Shown one piece after another: positions 1 to 7,495 of a DNA stretch of 64,000 bases (positions are counted from its first letter, which is position 1; the number at the start of each line of letters is the position of its first letter). Source of the DNA: Prevotella sp. (GTDB lineage Bacteria; Bacteroidota; Bacteroidia; Bacteroidales; Bacteroidaceae); NCBI GenBank assembly GCA_018385335.1, contig JAHAZN010000016.1:1-64000 (forward strand). Direction: 5' to 3'. The position numbers and the translations under genes were made by a program. A model generated the notes under the pieces. That model saw nothing but the letters and a program-made list of their open reading frames with translations, did no database searches and was not told the DNA's origin.

Positions 1-157
1 GAGGCTGATTATGTTGTTGCGTTACAACCGATGACTCTATGCGCTCAGGAAGGTTCTGTTCAGGCACAACATCTTGCCCTTGCCAGTGTATTACCATGGC
101 AAGACACACAGCACAAAGAGCCGTCAGAAACCATATAAAACTGCGCTTTCGAATCAT
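1..157 (-). CDS. Partial membrane-anchored or exported protein (N-terminus only)
   Basis: The minus strand is open from an ATG at 157 through 52 codons to the window edge. The peptide starts MIRKRSFIW and has one hydrophobic segment (about residues 7-23) behind a basic N-terminus, as in a signal anchor or uncleaved signal peptide. It continues into a polar stretch rich in Glu and Gln. A good Bacteroidetes promoter lies just upstream (TATCTTTG, 166-173), which supports the start. The hairpin at 311-339 separates it from the next region. Too little is present to name the protein; a secreted or inner-membrane protein is the most that can be said. Confidence 0.6.
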   Translation of the reverse strand, partial: MIRKRSFIWFLTALCAVCLAMVIHWQGQDVVPEQNLPERIESSVVTQQHNQP

Positions 158-165
158 TTTGCCTG

Positions 166-195
166 CAAAGATACGAATTTTTCATCAGATACAAA
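166..195 (-). promoter_or_regulatory. Promoter of the left-edge gene
   Basis: Reading the minus strand, TTTG (195-192) is followed after 18 bases by TATCTTTG (173-166), then the ATG at 157. This matches the Bacteroidetes primary-sigma consensus TTTG-N19-21-TAnnTTTG closely. The leader would be only a few bases long. Confidence 0.6.
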
Positions 196-310
196 TTATC
201 GTACTACCGCTTTTCAGACCAGCGATGTTAGTTTCTTAGGCAAAACTTACACGCATTCCGCAGGTAGAACAACAGGCAATGGGGAGCCTGAGTCCCTTTC
301 CTTGGGTTAA

Positions 311-339
311 AACGAATGGGGCTCGATGCCCCGTTCGTT
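311..339. terminator. Strong GC-rich hairpin, probable terminator
   Basis: A 12-base stem (311-322 with 328-339, one mismatch) closes a 5-base loop. The plus-strand exit reads TTT only, so termination efficiency is uncertain. The hairpin isolates the left-edge gene from the decayed region to its right. Confidence 0.5.
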
Positions 340-385
340 TCATGGAACAACAGTGTAGTGTGTCACCATCGTCAATCATGTATAG

Positions 386-540
386 TCGCTCGCAAATTCG
401 CTCGTAATCACTCACAAATTTCAAAATTTTACGAGCGACGTTTCTCTTTGTATTTCAACGGCTTACATAAATTATTCATTCCGTATCGCTCGGAAAACCG
501 CACATAATCGCTCGGAATTTTCATATTTTTGCGAGCGACC
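386..540. repeat. Two 55-base direct repeats exactly 100 bases apart
   Basis: Copies at 386-440 and 486-540 match at 42 of 55 positions without gaps. Each starts TCGCTCG and ends CGAGCGAC, so each copy also has inverted ends. No gene is visible between them. Their function is unknown; they could be the ends or binding sites of a lost element, or a decayed duplicated leader. Confidence 0.6.
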
Positions 541-740
541 ATTGAGATTTGATGCTCTTTGCTATATTTATCAGTTGCGACTGACGAATTACAATTGCAT
601 CATTGTTTATGCCTTTTCTTTGACCGCTATCAAATGGAAGTTGTTAGTGGGTTAATTTGCCAATTGCGATTGGCGAATTAGGTTTTTCAAAAGTGGACCA
701 CAATATTTTTCGTTGTGATTGCCCCTTTATCGGCCACAAG

Positions 741-907
741 CTACAAAATATCGACCATTTTCTGCTTCAAGTCATCCTTATCAACCACTTCATCCATTAC
801 AGTTTTAGTGTTTTGGTCAATAACCGATGCTAAGTGTTGGCAATAATTGCGAACTCCCTATTTTGCAGTAGCAGTCTTAGCAGTCGGTCTTTATTATCTT
901 GCGTCAT
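741..907 (-). pseudogene. Decayed small gene (about 55 codons, one frameshift)
   Basis: An ATG at 907 opens 25 codons (MTQDNKDRLLRLLLQ...) and reaches a stop at 830. A one-base frame change near 830 continues the protein-like reading (VIDQNTKTVMDEVVDKDD...) to a stop at 741. The pieces join into a charged, helical polypeptide of about 55 residues. It starts 18 bases after the stop of the fragment at 925-1065, as in a two-gene operon. The family is not recognised. The damage and the nearby tRNA fragment suggest residue of a mobile element. Confidence 0.4.
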
Positions 908-924
908 ATATTTTTAGCGTATTT

Positions 925-1065
925 TCAAGTTGCTTTATTACCATATTGTGTAAGAATGTTCTCTGCCGCCATCAGTGGCTCTTCCTCGGTAATCTCATAT
1001 CTATAAACAGTCTTGTCTTGTGGACAAAACTTATGGCTTACTGATCAAGCATTGTTTGATGACAT
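925..1065 (-). pseudogene. Small decayed gene with an in-frame TGA
   Basis: Reading from an ATG at 1065, the frame has MSSNNA, a TGA at 1047-1045, and then 39 codons with protein-like composition (SVSHKFCPQDKTVYRYE, later EEEPLMAAENIL) ending at 925. A TATCTTTG promoter box lies upstream (1130-1137). Without the TGA it would be a protein of about 46 residues. The simplest reading is a nonsense mutation in a remnant gene. The family is not recognised. Confidence 0.35.
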
Positions 1066-1129
1066 CTTTACTGACACTCATATAAATTGTATTTTATAGG
1101 AATTGCACAATTTTATAAAGTTTGGTTTA

Positions 1130-1137
1130 CAAAGATA
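1130..1137 (-). promoter_or_regulatory. Promoter -7 box upstream of the decayed pair
   Basis: TATCTTTG lies on the minus strand about 65 bases before the ATG at 1065. No clear TTTG -33 element was found. The box suggests that the two decayed genes were once expressed as a unit. Confidence 0.4.
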
Positions 1138-1380
1138 GGCATTTTTTATAAAACAGAATTAACAAGTCCTGTTTTTTTGCGATAATTTCTTTGCCATTTC
1201 TAGTCAAAAGTCTGGAGGTCTCAACTTCACTTTTTTCTCTATTTCGGGAAAACATTGGGAAAACAGAGGCGTTTTGATATGGGGTTTTATGGGGTATCAT
1301 AAACAGTTGAAAAGATAGTAACTATTTGATAATCAGCCAAACTGTTGATATTAAATAATCACAAAATATCATTTTGTCTT

Positions 1381-1425
1381 ACTCATAATCTGGAGGTCCT
1401 AGGTTCAAGCCCTAGATGGCCCACA
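1381..1425 (+). tRNA. 3' half of a tRNA with CAU anticodon (truncated)
   Basis: The anticodon loop CTCATAA is present, followed by the 3' anticodon strand TCTGG, variable loop AGGTC, a perfect T arm (CTAGG, loop TTCAAGC, CCTAG) and the 3' acceptor strand ATGGCCC with discriminator A. The sequence upstream of 1381 is AT-rich and cannot supply the expected CCAGA, D arm or GGGCCAT acceptor strand, so the tRNA is not functional. A clean 3' half next to damaged genes is the usual product of integrase-mediated insertion into a tRNA gene. By anticodon it was elongator Met or the lysidine-modified Ile tRNA. Confidence 0.8.
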
Positions 1426-1435
1426 ATGAAAATCA

Positions 1436-1466
1436 AGCAGTTAACGTCAAGTTAGCTGCTTTTTTC
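1436..1466 (+). terminator. Rho-independent terminator behind the tRNA fragment
   Basis: A 10-base stem (1436-1445 with 1451-1460, one mismatch) around a 5-base loop is followed by TTTTTTC. It sits 11 bases behind the tRNA fragment, so it is the original tRNA terminator or the copy carried by the inserted element. Confidence 0.75.
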
Positions 1467-1502
1467 ATGCTCTTGCGTAAACAATGCGTAAACAAACTAA
1501 AT

Positions 1503-1533
1503 CAGGCTCGCCGGCCTTTCGCCGACGAGCCTG
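1503..1533 (-). terminator. Terminator of the pectinesterase unit
   Basis: A 13-base stem (1503-1515 with 1521-1533, one mismatch) around a 5-base loop lies 35 bases past the pectinesterase stop. On the minus strand it is followed by a T-rich run, as expected for an intrinsic terminator of the 7214-1568 transcript. Confidence 0.7.
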
Positions 1534-1567
1534 AAAACATATTCCCCTCCTTGCTGATCTGTCCTGG

Positions 1568-2668
1568 CTATTTCAGCCTTGACCCTGACGCGCTGAAAAC
1601 GCCCTGCGGGCTTACTATCACAAGCTGGCCGTTCTGAGTCTTCTTATACACTCCCCTCTCCTCACATGAAGAGACAGTGGAGACAGAAGTCACAGTCTTG
1701 ACCTCTACAGGAGCTGAAGGCTCTCCCATGCCGCCCATGGCGTTTGCCGCGCGCACGCTGTATGTTCCGGCAGCTGAGAGATTGAACGATGTGGCTGTTG
1801 TGTTGCCGGCATACTCGCCGTCTTTGAACACCACATAGCAGAGGGCATTCTCTACTGCCGCCCACTGCAGCGCTGCCCCGTCGGCAGCGGCATCAGCGGG
1901 TGCCGCACACTGCTTCGTGAACGTTGCCGCATCCCATGAGTCTGTGCCTCCGAGCACGTTGCGGAGAGTGAACCGCTGTGCCTCGTCTTCGGTGAGGACA
2001 GGTTTGTAGCTGTTTGTGGAGGTAGGAGAGTTCTTGCGGAAAACATATCCCCATTTGTTGTCCGGAGAAGTGGAAGGAGCGGAGATGACGTTGCCGCTCT
2101 TGTTGCCGAGAATGAGGTTGCATCTTTCGAAATATATGTCTCCGCCGCCGCATATAAAGTCTGTCGTGCCGTAGATGTCGCAGTCTTCGAGGTATGTCCT
2201 CTTGCCTGTGACATAAGTGTCCTGACTTGCCTGTAGCGCCACATTCTTCATGATTGTCTTGTTTCCGCCGGTGAGGGCTACGCTGACTCCCTTCAGTTGT
2301 TCGGCACGGAAGTCGTAGTTGTTGCGTATTGTGATGTCCTGGAGGTAGTTGCCAGTGCCGTCGCCAAGGTCAATGGTAGAGGATGTTATGCCGTCGGTTG
2401 TACCAGAGACGATCACTCCGTCCTTGCTCTCTCCGATAAGAGAGACGTTATAAACCTTGGCAAGAGAGATGTTGTGCTGATAAGTCCCTTCCAGCGTGCC
2501 GTAGGTGTAGGCTCCGTTTTTCAGGAACACCGTGCGGCGTGGCGCAGAGTCGCTGTTGTTTGACGACTTCAGGTTGGCGATGGCGGCATCGAGTTCGTCA
2601 GCATTGCTCACCACATAGTCATAGCACGACATGGCGACAACAGGGACTGAGGCGGTGGAGAAAGTCAC
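1568..2668 (-). CDS. Pectinesterase (CE8), 3' part of a frameshifted gene
   Basis: Pectin methylesterases remove methyl esters from homogalacturonan outside the cytoplasm. This frame has a right-handed beta-helix pattern and family-8 landmarks: a GAYTYG segment, QDT (oxyanion region) and GTTDFICGG with the catalytic Asp. After the catalytic domain come FTLRNVLGG, a fibronectin-III-like stretch (about residues 240-310) and a short C-terminal tail. The nominal start is a GTG in the middle of a domain. Upstream the same frame stays protein-like (LAFFAECDGGKALADV), while the adjoining frame runs into a stop, so this is the continuation of the gene at 2665-4107 after a one-base shift. The product is probably not made at full length unless the shift is a sequencing error. 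Confidence 0.75.
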   Translation of the reverse strand: MTFSTASVPVVAMSCYDYVVSNADELDAAIANLKSSNNSDSAPRRTVFLKNGAYTYGTLEGTYQHNISLAKVYNVSLIGESKDGVIVSGTTDGITSSTIDLGDGTGNYLQDITIRNNYDFRAEQLKGVSVALTGGNKTIMKNVALQASQDTYVTGKRTYLEDCDIYGTTDFICGGGDIYFERCNLILGNKSGNVISAPSTSPDNKWGYVFRKNSPTSTNSYKPVLTEDEAQRFTLRNVLGGTDSWDAATFTKQCAAPADAAADGAALQWAAVENALCYVVFKDGEYAGNTTATSFNLSAAGTYSVRAANAMGGMGEPSAPVEVKTVTSVSTVSSCEERGVYKKTQNGQLVIVSPQGVFSASGSRLK

Positions 2669-4107
2669 GCTGACATCTGCAAGGGCTTTACCACCGTCAC
2701 ACTCTGCGAAGAAAGCGAGGGATTGCCGCCGGTGGTCTCTTCTACAACGAGTTCAAACCACGCCGTAGGCTGTCCTGCTTTCACGATGCTGAAAGCTATC
2801 GCCTGTCCTGCCTTGTGTCCCTCGATATTGACAATGAGGTCGTAAGACTTGTTTTTGAGGGCATAACGCTTTGTCGGAAGCCACACCGTAGAGCCGTCGC
2901 CGCTCTTTCCTTCACTGGTGTATTTCAGCTGCACCGTCTGGTCGTTTGGCTGAGCGGCGTAAATGTGAAGCCCCTCTACGGTGAGTGTTGACTGATAGTT
3001 CGTGGACTTGATGGTGAAGACCACTTTTCCGTCCTGTACTTCAGACGATGTCACCGTTGCGCCGGCGAGATTGCTCATCGTCGCCTCCACTCTCGGCACA
3101 GAGGTATATAAGTTTCCGGCGAGAGTGTATGCGCCGCCGTTTTCCTTCAGTGCGGCAAGTCCTTCTGCCGGAAGGTCAAAGCCCTCGACCGTCAGGCTCT
3201 TCAATGTCAGCTCGGCAGAGAGCGAATAGTCGCTGACCTTCACAAGCTGTAGGTTCTTGTAGTTCATGATGAATCCGTCGGACTCCGAGACATAGTCCAT
3301 GCGTATCTTCTTCAGGCCCTTTGTCAACGGTTCGCTGATTGGGAAGGTCTTGCCATTCTCCTGCGCCGTGATGTCGAATGTCTGCTGCGCCTCCTGCGCT
3401 CCGGTGAGCACGTCAGTCACCGTGAGCTTCACTTGTCCGGCATTATAGAAGCCTATGATGTCCATCTTCATTGCAGCATACACGTCAGCGGTATTCCAAA
3501 CGTTGTAGATGGAGTAGGTGGCATTGGTGATATATCCAATATTATCATTCTTCTCCTCATATCTTGCGCCGGAATGTGTTCCGCCACTCAGGCTGATATA
3601 ACTGCCTTCCGCGCTGGGGATATTGTCAAACTGGCTGACGCCGTAGAGAGCGAGGTCGCCGTAGTTGCCGGCATAGCTGCCTGTCGTTGACTTCACCTTT
3701 ATCTCCAAAGTGAGTTTGTCGCTGACGGGGAGCTTGCCCAGATCAAACCAATGCTCTGAGGTGGTTGCCCATGAGCCGGTGTTATCCACATCACAGTCTT
3801 TCGTAAACAGCACCGCCGTGCCGTTCTTCACCGTTACGGTCAACACAGCGGTCAAGCCGCTGGCTCCCGTCTTCATTGTCATGCAGTAGTTCTGCTCCGT
3901 TGGGTTAGAGAGAGTAAAGACAGCCGCACTGTTTGAATGGGTGCTTCCGATGTTTGCGCCGTTGTTCTCAACTTTGCAGTCGGTCAGCGCCGCATTGTTC
4001 CAGTCAATGTATTTCCCGAGTTCCTGCGGGATGCTGACCGTTGCGCTCCATGCAGAATGCCCCGCCAGCATCATGAGCATCATAAGCATCTGTTTCAGTT
4101 TTTTCAT
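2665..4107 (-). CDS. N-terminal part of the same frameshifted pectinesterase
   Basis: There are 480 codons from an ATG with a clear signal peptide (about residues 1-22, Met-rich hydrophobic core ending AWSA). Two all-beta regions follow, probably accessory sugar-binding or Ig-like domains: one at about 25-160, and one at about 165-300 that resembles a family-6 binding module. The last 15 residues (SVTVVKPLQ...) do not look native, and the stop at 2665 overlaps the next frame. The true protein likely ran on into the CE8 domain, about 846 residues in all. It starts 25 bases after the GH3 gene, so the two form one unit for secreted pectin and hemicellulose breakdown. Confidence 0.7.
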   Translation of the reverse strand: MKKLKQMLMMLMMLAGHSAWSATVSIPQELGKYIDWNNAALTDCKVENNGANIGSTHSNSAAVFTLSNPTEQNYCMTMKTGASGLTAVLTVTVKNGTAVLFTKDCDVDNTGSWATTSEHWFDLGKLPVSDKLTLEIKVKSTTGSYAGNYGDLALYGVSQFDNIPSAEGSYISLSGGTHSGARYEEKNDNIGYITNATYSIYNVWNTADVYAAMKMDIIGFYNAGQVKLTVTDVLTGAQEAQQTFDITAQENGKTFPISEPLTKGLKKIRMDYVSESDGFIMNYKNLQLVKVSDYSLSAELTLKSLTVEGFDLPAEGLAALKENGGAYTLAGNLYTSVPRVEATMSNLAGATVTSSEVQDGKVVFTIKSTNYQSTLTVEGLHIYAAQPNDQTVQLKYTSEGKSGDGSTVWLPTKRYALKNKSYDLIVNIEGHKAGQAIAFSIVKAGQPTAWFELVVEETTGGNPSLSSQSVTVVKPLQMSA

Positions 4108-4132
4108 TGTGTGTGTAAATAGGTTGGTTGTG

Positions 4133-6238
4133 TTACTTCTTTATATACTTCACGCCGTTGAGGACATAGATTCCCTTAGGCAGTTTGTCGTAGTCTGTCG
4201 CCTGGCAGACGTATGCTCCCATAACATTATATATATGGTCGGTAGGATAGAGCGACTTTGATGTAGCCACTGTCTCTATCTCCGATGCAATGTCAGAGAG
4301 GTAGGTCTCTTTTGCCACTCCTGCCTGTGCGTTGATGTCCGCCGTCTGGCGGATATCCTCTGAAGACGCGGCAAGCTCCAGGGTGATGCGGCAGCCGGCA
4401 ACCTGATAGTTGTGGGCGGCGGTGTCGAAATACGCCAGGCTCTCGTAGTCCACCGGAATCTCTATGCTCTTCGTCTCTCCGGCACACAGCTCCACACGTC
4501 TGAAGCCTATCAGCTTGCGGCGCATATTGCCATTCTTGCCGTAGTGGCTGTCGCCGTTGAAATTGGCATACAGCTGCACCACCTCTGCGCCGTCAGCGGC
4601 TCCCGTGTTGGTGATGTCTGCCGTCACGAAGAGCCTGCCGCCCTTTGAAATCCGAGTGCCGCTTACAGACATATTGTTATATCCGAAGGTGGTGTACGAC
4701 AGGCCGTAGCCGAACGGGAAGAGCGGCTTCTCTGCCTGACAGGGGTTCTTCGCGCCCTTGCCATAATACATGTATGTATATCCCCAGTCGTCGATGTCAT
4801 ATTCCATCATTCCCTTGCGCTTGAGCTGTGAGGCGTTCCCGGCAGAGGCATCTTCTTGCGGAAGCTCAGAGATGGAGTTATACCATGTGGAAGTGAGCTT
4901 GCCCGAAGGGTTGATGTCACCGTAGAGCGCATCACATATTGCCTGGCCCTGTGCCTGGCCGCCATACCATGCTTCCATGATGGCCGGAAGGTTCTCCTTC
5001 GCCCAGCGGATATCTACAGACGACCCAGTCTCAAGCACGAGGACGGTATTCTTGTTTGCGGCATAGAGCGCCTTGAGCACCTCCTCCTGATTTCCCGGAA
5101 GTGTGAGCAGCCAGCGGTCATGGCTTTCTGTTCCCGTGGCATGGTCGGCAGGCTTAGAGTAGTCTGTGCCGCCGAGGAAGACAACCACATCGGCTCTCTT
5201 TGCCACCTCCACAGCTCGCTGTATCATCCTCTCCGTGGCTATGTCGTTGACGCTTGAAGAGGTCTTACACATATAGAGCGGCCCCTGGGTCTCTTCCTTT
5301 GGTATGACATCGGCATCGGGATTGGCGAAATGGAAATACTGATAGTTGCCGCAATAGCTGTTCGTACCGCTGAAGCGTACATAGAGATCGTGTACGCCAC
5401 GCACCACGACGGGGTCTATGGCAGCTGTGACGTTGGTCCATGTGGTCCAACCTCCCGTGTTTACGTTGCTTACGGTGAGGAAAGGTTCGGCATCTTTTGA
5501 GTCGAGAGAGAAGCTCACCTCTGCGAGACCGGAGCTCTTTGCGCCGCAAGACATGACGAACTCTGTACATCCCGCCTCTCCGAAATCCACTGCCTCATAG
5601 AGGAAGATGTCGCCCGGGGCGGTGTTCTCAAGATTCCCGGCTCCCTTGTCATTGCTCTCGGCTCCGCGCTTCGAGACAACGGCTTTGTCGAAAGGCACGG
5701 CAGGTATCTCTCCCGTGCGGCCCTTCTCCATCACGAAGTTGAGCTTCTTGGCAAAAGCCTGGAAAGGTGTCGTGGTGTAGGTTGGCGTTCCGCTGTAGTC
5801 GCCAAGCATGATGGCATCGCAGTATGGACCTACGAGGGCAACGCTCTTGTCGGCGGAGAGCGGAAGGAGCGGATGGTCAGACCCCTCGGGAGCGGCGTTC
5901 TTCAAGAGCGTCATGCTCTCTTGTGCCGCCTTCAAAGCCAACGACCGGTTATGCTCGCTCTCAAGCGTATTGCTTATCGGATAAACATATCCGTCAAACT
6001 CGCCGAGGGCGAAACGTGTCTCCAGCACTCTCACAACGGCGGTGTCTATGTCTGCCTCGGTGAGCCCTACATACTTCTTGCCGTCGGGCGCTGCCGTCTC
6101 GTTGGCTTGGAACTGTGAGCTGAGGGCATTTATCGCAGCGCGCTGCATTACGGACGACTGGTTCATGAACTCACAGTTGGTCTCACATCCCGCCTTTATG
6201 GCGATAGAAGCGGAGCGCCTCCATGATCTGTTCCTCAA
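4133..6238 (-). CDS. GH3 glycosidase, C-terminal part of a frameshifted gene
   Basis: The real coding content begins near 6200 (SIAIKAGCETNCEF), where it continues the frame of 6183-7214. It then carries the GH3 C-terminal alpha/beta domain, an inserted beta module of about 100 residues like a CBM6 (DIFLYEAVDFGEAG to FHFANPDAD), a segment TGTESHDRW that likely holds the acid/base Glu, and a fibronectin-III-like domain. It ends in a Prevotella-type tail (LPKGIYVLNGVKYIKK), similar to type IX secretion tails. The nominal start is a TTG in non-native sequence. GH3 enzymes release glucose, xylose or arabinose from oligosaccharides; the substrate cannot be told here. Joined with the upstream part, the protein would be about 1010 residues. 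Confidence 0.75.
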   Translation of the reverse strand: MRNRSWRRSASIAIKAGCETNCEFMNQSSVMQRAAINALSSQFQANETAAPDGKKYVGLTEADIDTAVVRVLETRFALGEFDGYVYPISNTLESEHNRSLALKAAQESMTLLKNAAPEGSDHPLLPLSADKSVALVGPYCDAIMLGDYSGTPTYTTTPFQAFAKKLNFVMEKGRTGEIPAVPFDKAVVSKRGAESNDKGAGNLENTAPGDIFLYEAVDFGEAGCTEFVMSCGAKSSGLAEVSFSLDSKDAEPFLTVSNVNTGGWTTWTNVTAAIDPVVVRGVHDLYVRFSGTNSYCGNYQYFHFANPDADVIPKEETQGPLYMCKTSSSVNDIATERMIQRAVEVAKRADVVVFLGGTDYSKPADHATGTESHDRWLLTLPGNQEEVLKALYAANKNTVLVLETGSSVDIRWAKENLPAIMEAWYGGQAQGQAICDALYGDINPSGKLTSTWYNSISELPQEDASAGNASQLKRKGMMEYDIDDWGYTYMYYGKGAKNPCQAEKPLFPFGYGLSYTTFGYNNMSVSGTRISKGGRLFVTADITNTGAADGAEVVQLYANFNGDSHYGKNGNMRRKLIGFRRVELCAGETKSIEIPVDYESLAYFDTAAHNYQVAGCRITLELAASSEDIRQTADINAQAGVAKETYLSDIASEIETVATSKSLYPTDHIYNVMGAYVCQATDYDKLPKGIYVLNGVKYIKK

Positions 6239-7214
6239 GCGGAGAGTTGGCGTAAGGTTCGTGGATGGCGGAGAAAGCCACGCCCGTATTCACCTGGCCT
6301 GCCGTATAAGGGCCGAAGAAGAGATGTTTCGTGGCGCGGTGGATGCACGAGAGGGCGGCACAGTCTGATGTCACATAGCCCTGGAAGCCCCACTCCTTGC
6401 GCAGGATGTCGGTAAGGAGCATCTTGTTTGCCGAGCAGGGAAGTCCGCCATGCGAATCTTTATATCCCTTGAGGTTTGCGTCAACCTCTGTAGGGTCGAT
6501 GGAGAAAGCGTTATATGCCGACATGATGCTTTTCACTCCGCCCTCACGGACAGCCATCTCGAAAGCGGGGAGATAATACTCGCGCATGTTCTTCTCCGAG
6601 ACGAAGGATGTGGTGGACTGACGTCCCTGCTCGTAGTTGTTCGCTGCGAAATGCTTCGCGCATGCTATAATTTTATAATAAGGTGTAGAAGGAGTTATCT
6701 CGCCCTGGAAACCTTTGATGAACTGCACGGCGAGTGTTCCGCAGAGGAACGGGTCTTCGCCGTATGTCTCCTCTTCCCTACCCCAGCGCGGGTCGCGCGA
6801 CATGTTTATCGTAGGCGACCAGTAGTTGAGGCCCTTGTTCTTGTTCACATGATATATGCGGGCTTCGTCAGAGATTGCGCTGGCACATTCATAAACGAGC
6901 TGCGGGTCCCAGGTGGCTGACATGCCCTTTGATTCCGGGAAAGAGGTTGCGGCGCCTGACCGTGCTACACCGTGCAGAGCCTCGTTCCAATACTGATAAG
7001 AAGGGAGAATGGTCACGCCGTTGCGCACGACAGGCTCGCTGACATTGTTGCCCAGCTGGTCAACCTTCTCGCGCAGCGTGAGTTCCTTGCACAGCAAAAG
7101 AGCACGCTCATAAAAACTCTTCGTCGTGTCCATCCAAGGATAGGATGTCTGAGCCTGCGAAGTGTGAAGGGCAAGGCTCACTAAGAAAAGAGAAAAGACT
7201 TTTTTCGTGTTCAT
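6183..7214 (-). CDS. GH3 glycosidase, N-terminal catalytic part of a frameshifted gene
   Basis: This part has a signal peptide (about residues 1-21) followed by the GH3 barrel. It shows the motifs NYWSPTINMSRDPRWGR, AKHFAANN and VTSDCAAL, where Asp284 is the expected nucleophile. The frame stays native to about EEQIMEA, then breaks into LRFYRHKGGM and a stop at 6183, while the overlapping frame supplies the expected AIKAGCETN. One base has been gained or lost near 6200. This is the first gene of the minus-strand unit with the pectinesterase, with a promoter box at 7248-7255. Identity with the family is secure; activity is doubtful unless the shift is an error. Confidence 0.8.
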   Translation of the reverse strand: MNTKKVFSLFLVSLALHTSQAQTSYPWMDTTKSFYERALLLCKELTLREKVDQLGNNVSEPVVRNGVTILPSYQYWNEALHGVARSGAATSFPESKGMSATWDPQLVYECASAISDEARIYHVNKNKGLNYWSPTINMSRDPRWGREEETYGEDPFLCGTLAVQFIKGFQGEITPSTPYYKIIACAKHFAANNYEQGRQSTTSFVSEKNMREYYLPAFEMAVREGGVKSIMSAYNAFSIDPTEVDANLKGYKDSHGGLPCSANKMLLTDILRKEWGFQGYVTSDCAALSCIHRATKHLFFGPYTAGQVNTGVAFSAIHEPYANSPLEEQIMEALRFYRHKGGM

Positions 7215-7247
7215 AAAGGTTAGCGTTGTTCATAGGTTTTTCGCTTG

Positions 7248-7255
7248 CAAAGATA
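7248..7255 (-). promoter_or_regulatory. Promoter -7 box of the GH3-pectinesterase unit
   Basis: TATCTTTG lies 33 bases before the GH3 ATG on the minus strand. No good -33 TTTG is present, which is common where an activator is needed. Confidence 0.55.
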
Positions 7256-7380
7256 GTGAGGAATTATCGCCGAAAGGGGAAAAAATTATCCGATATGGTA
7301 GAATTTCGCCTTTCAGAGAGGGATAAAAACAAACTCGCATACGCTCTCATCCTCTCTCAAATCGGGCAGGAGGCAAACGT

Positions 7381-7440
7381 TAAACCCAAATTGTTCATTA
7401 GCGTTATAATGATAACAACGCTTGTTTTTAAGCACTTGAC
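7381..7440. repeat. Dispersed repeat, copy 1
   Basis: This 60-base block matches 55141-55200 at 49 of 60 positions without gaps, including perfect runs of 11 and 21 bases. Its core is AGCGTT...AACGCT followed by TGTTTTT, a terminator-like hairpin in plus orientation. Here no plus-strand gene precedes it, so a plain terminator role is not obvious for this copy. Confidence 0.7.
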
Positions 7441-7495
7441 ACCTAAGTCCTGTTTCAGTACATATTCTTGTGTACTAAAACAGGGCTCAGGTCAA
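7436..7495. repeat. Long imperfect inverted repeat
   Basis: The two arms (7436-7462 and about 7469-7495) pair over roughly 25 bases with a few mismatches or wobbles around a short loop. The arms read ...CCTGTTTCAGTACA and its near complement. There is no T tract. It lies in the 394-base gap between the GH3 start and the fimbrillin-like stop, where no gene is visible. It may block transcription between the two units or be a small non-autonomous element. Confidence 0.6.

Noticed and set aside
386..540. CRISPR array
   Set aside because: Only two units, imperfect, with inverted ends and no cas genes.
1195..1230. TCTGGAGGTC near 1217, identical to ten bases of the tRNA fragment, as a second attachment site
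   Set aside because: The match is only ten bases and the rest of the tRNA arm is absent; too short to support an att pair.
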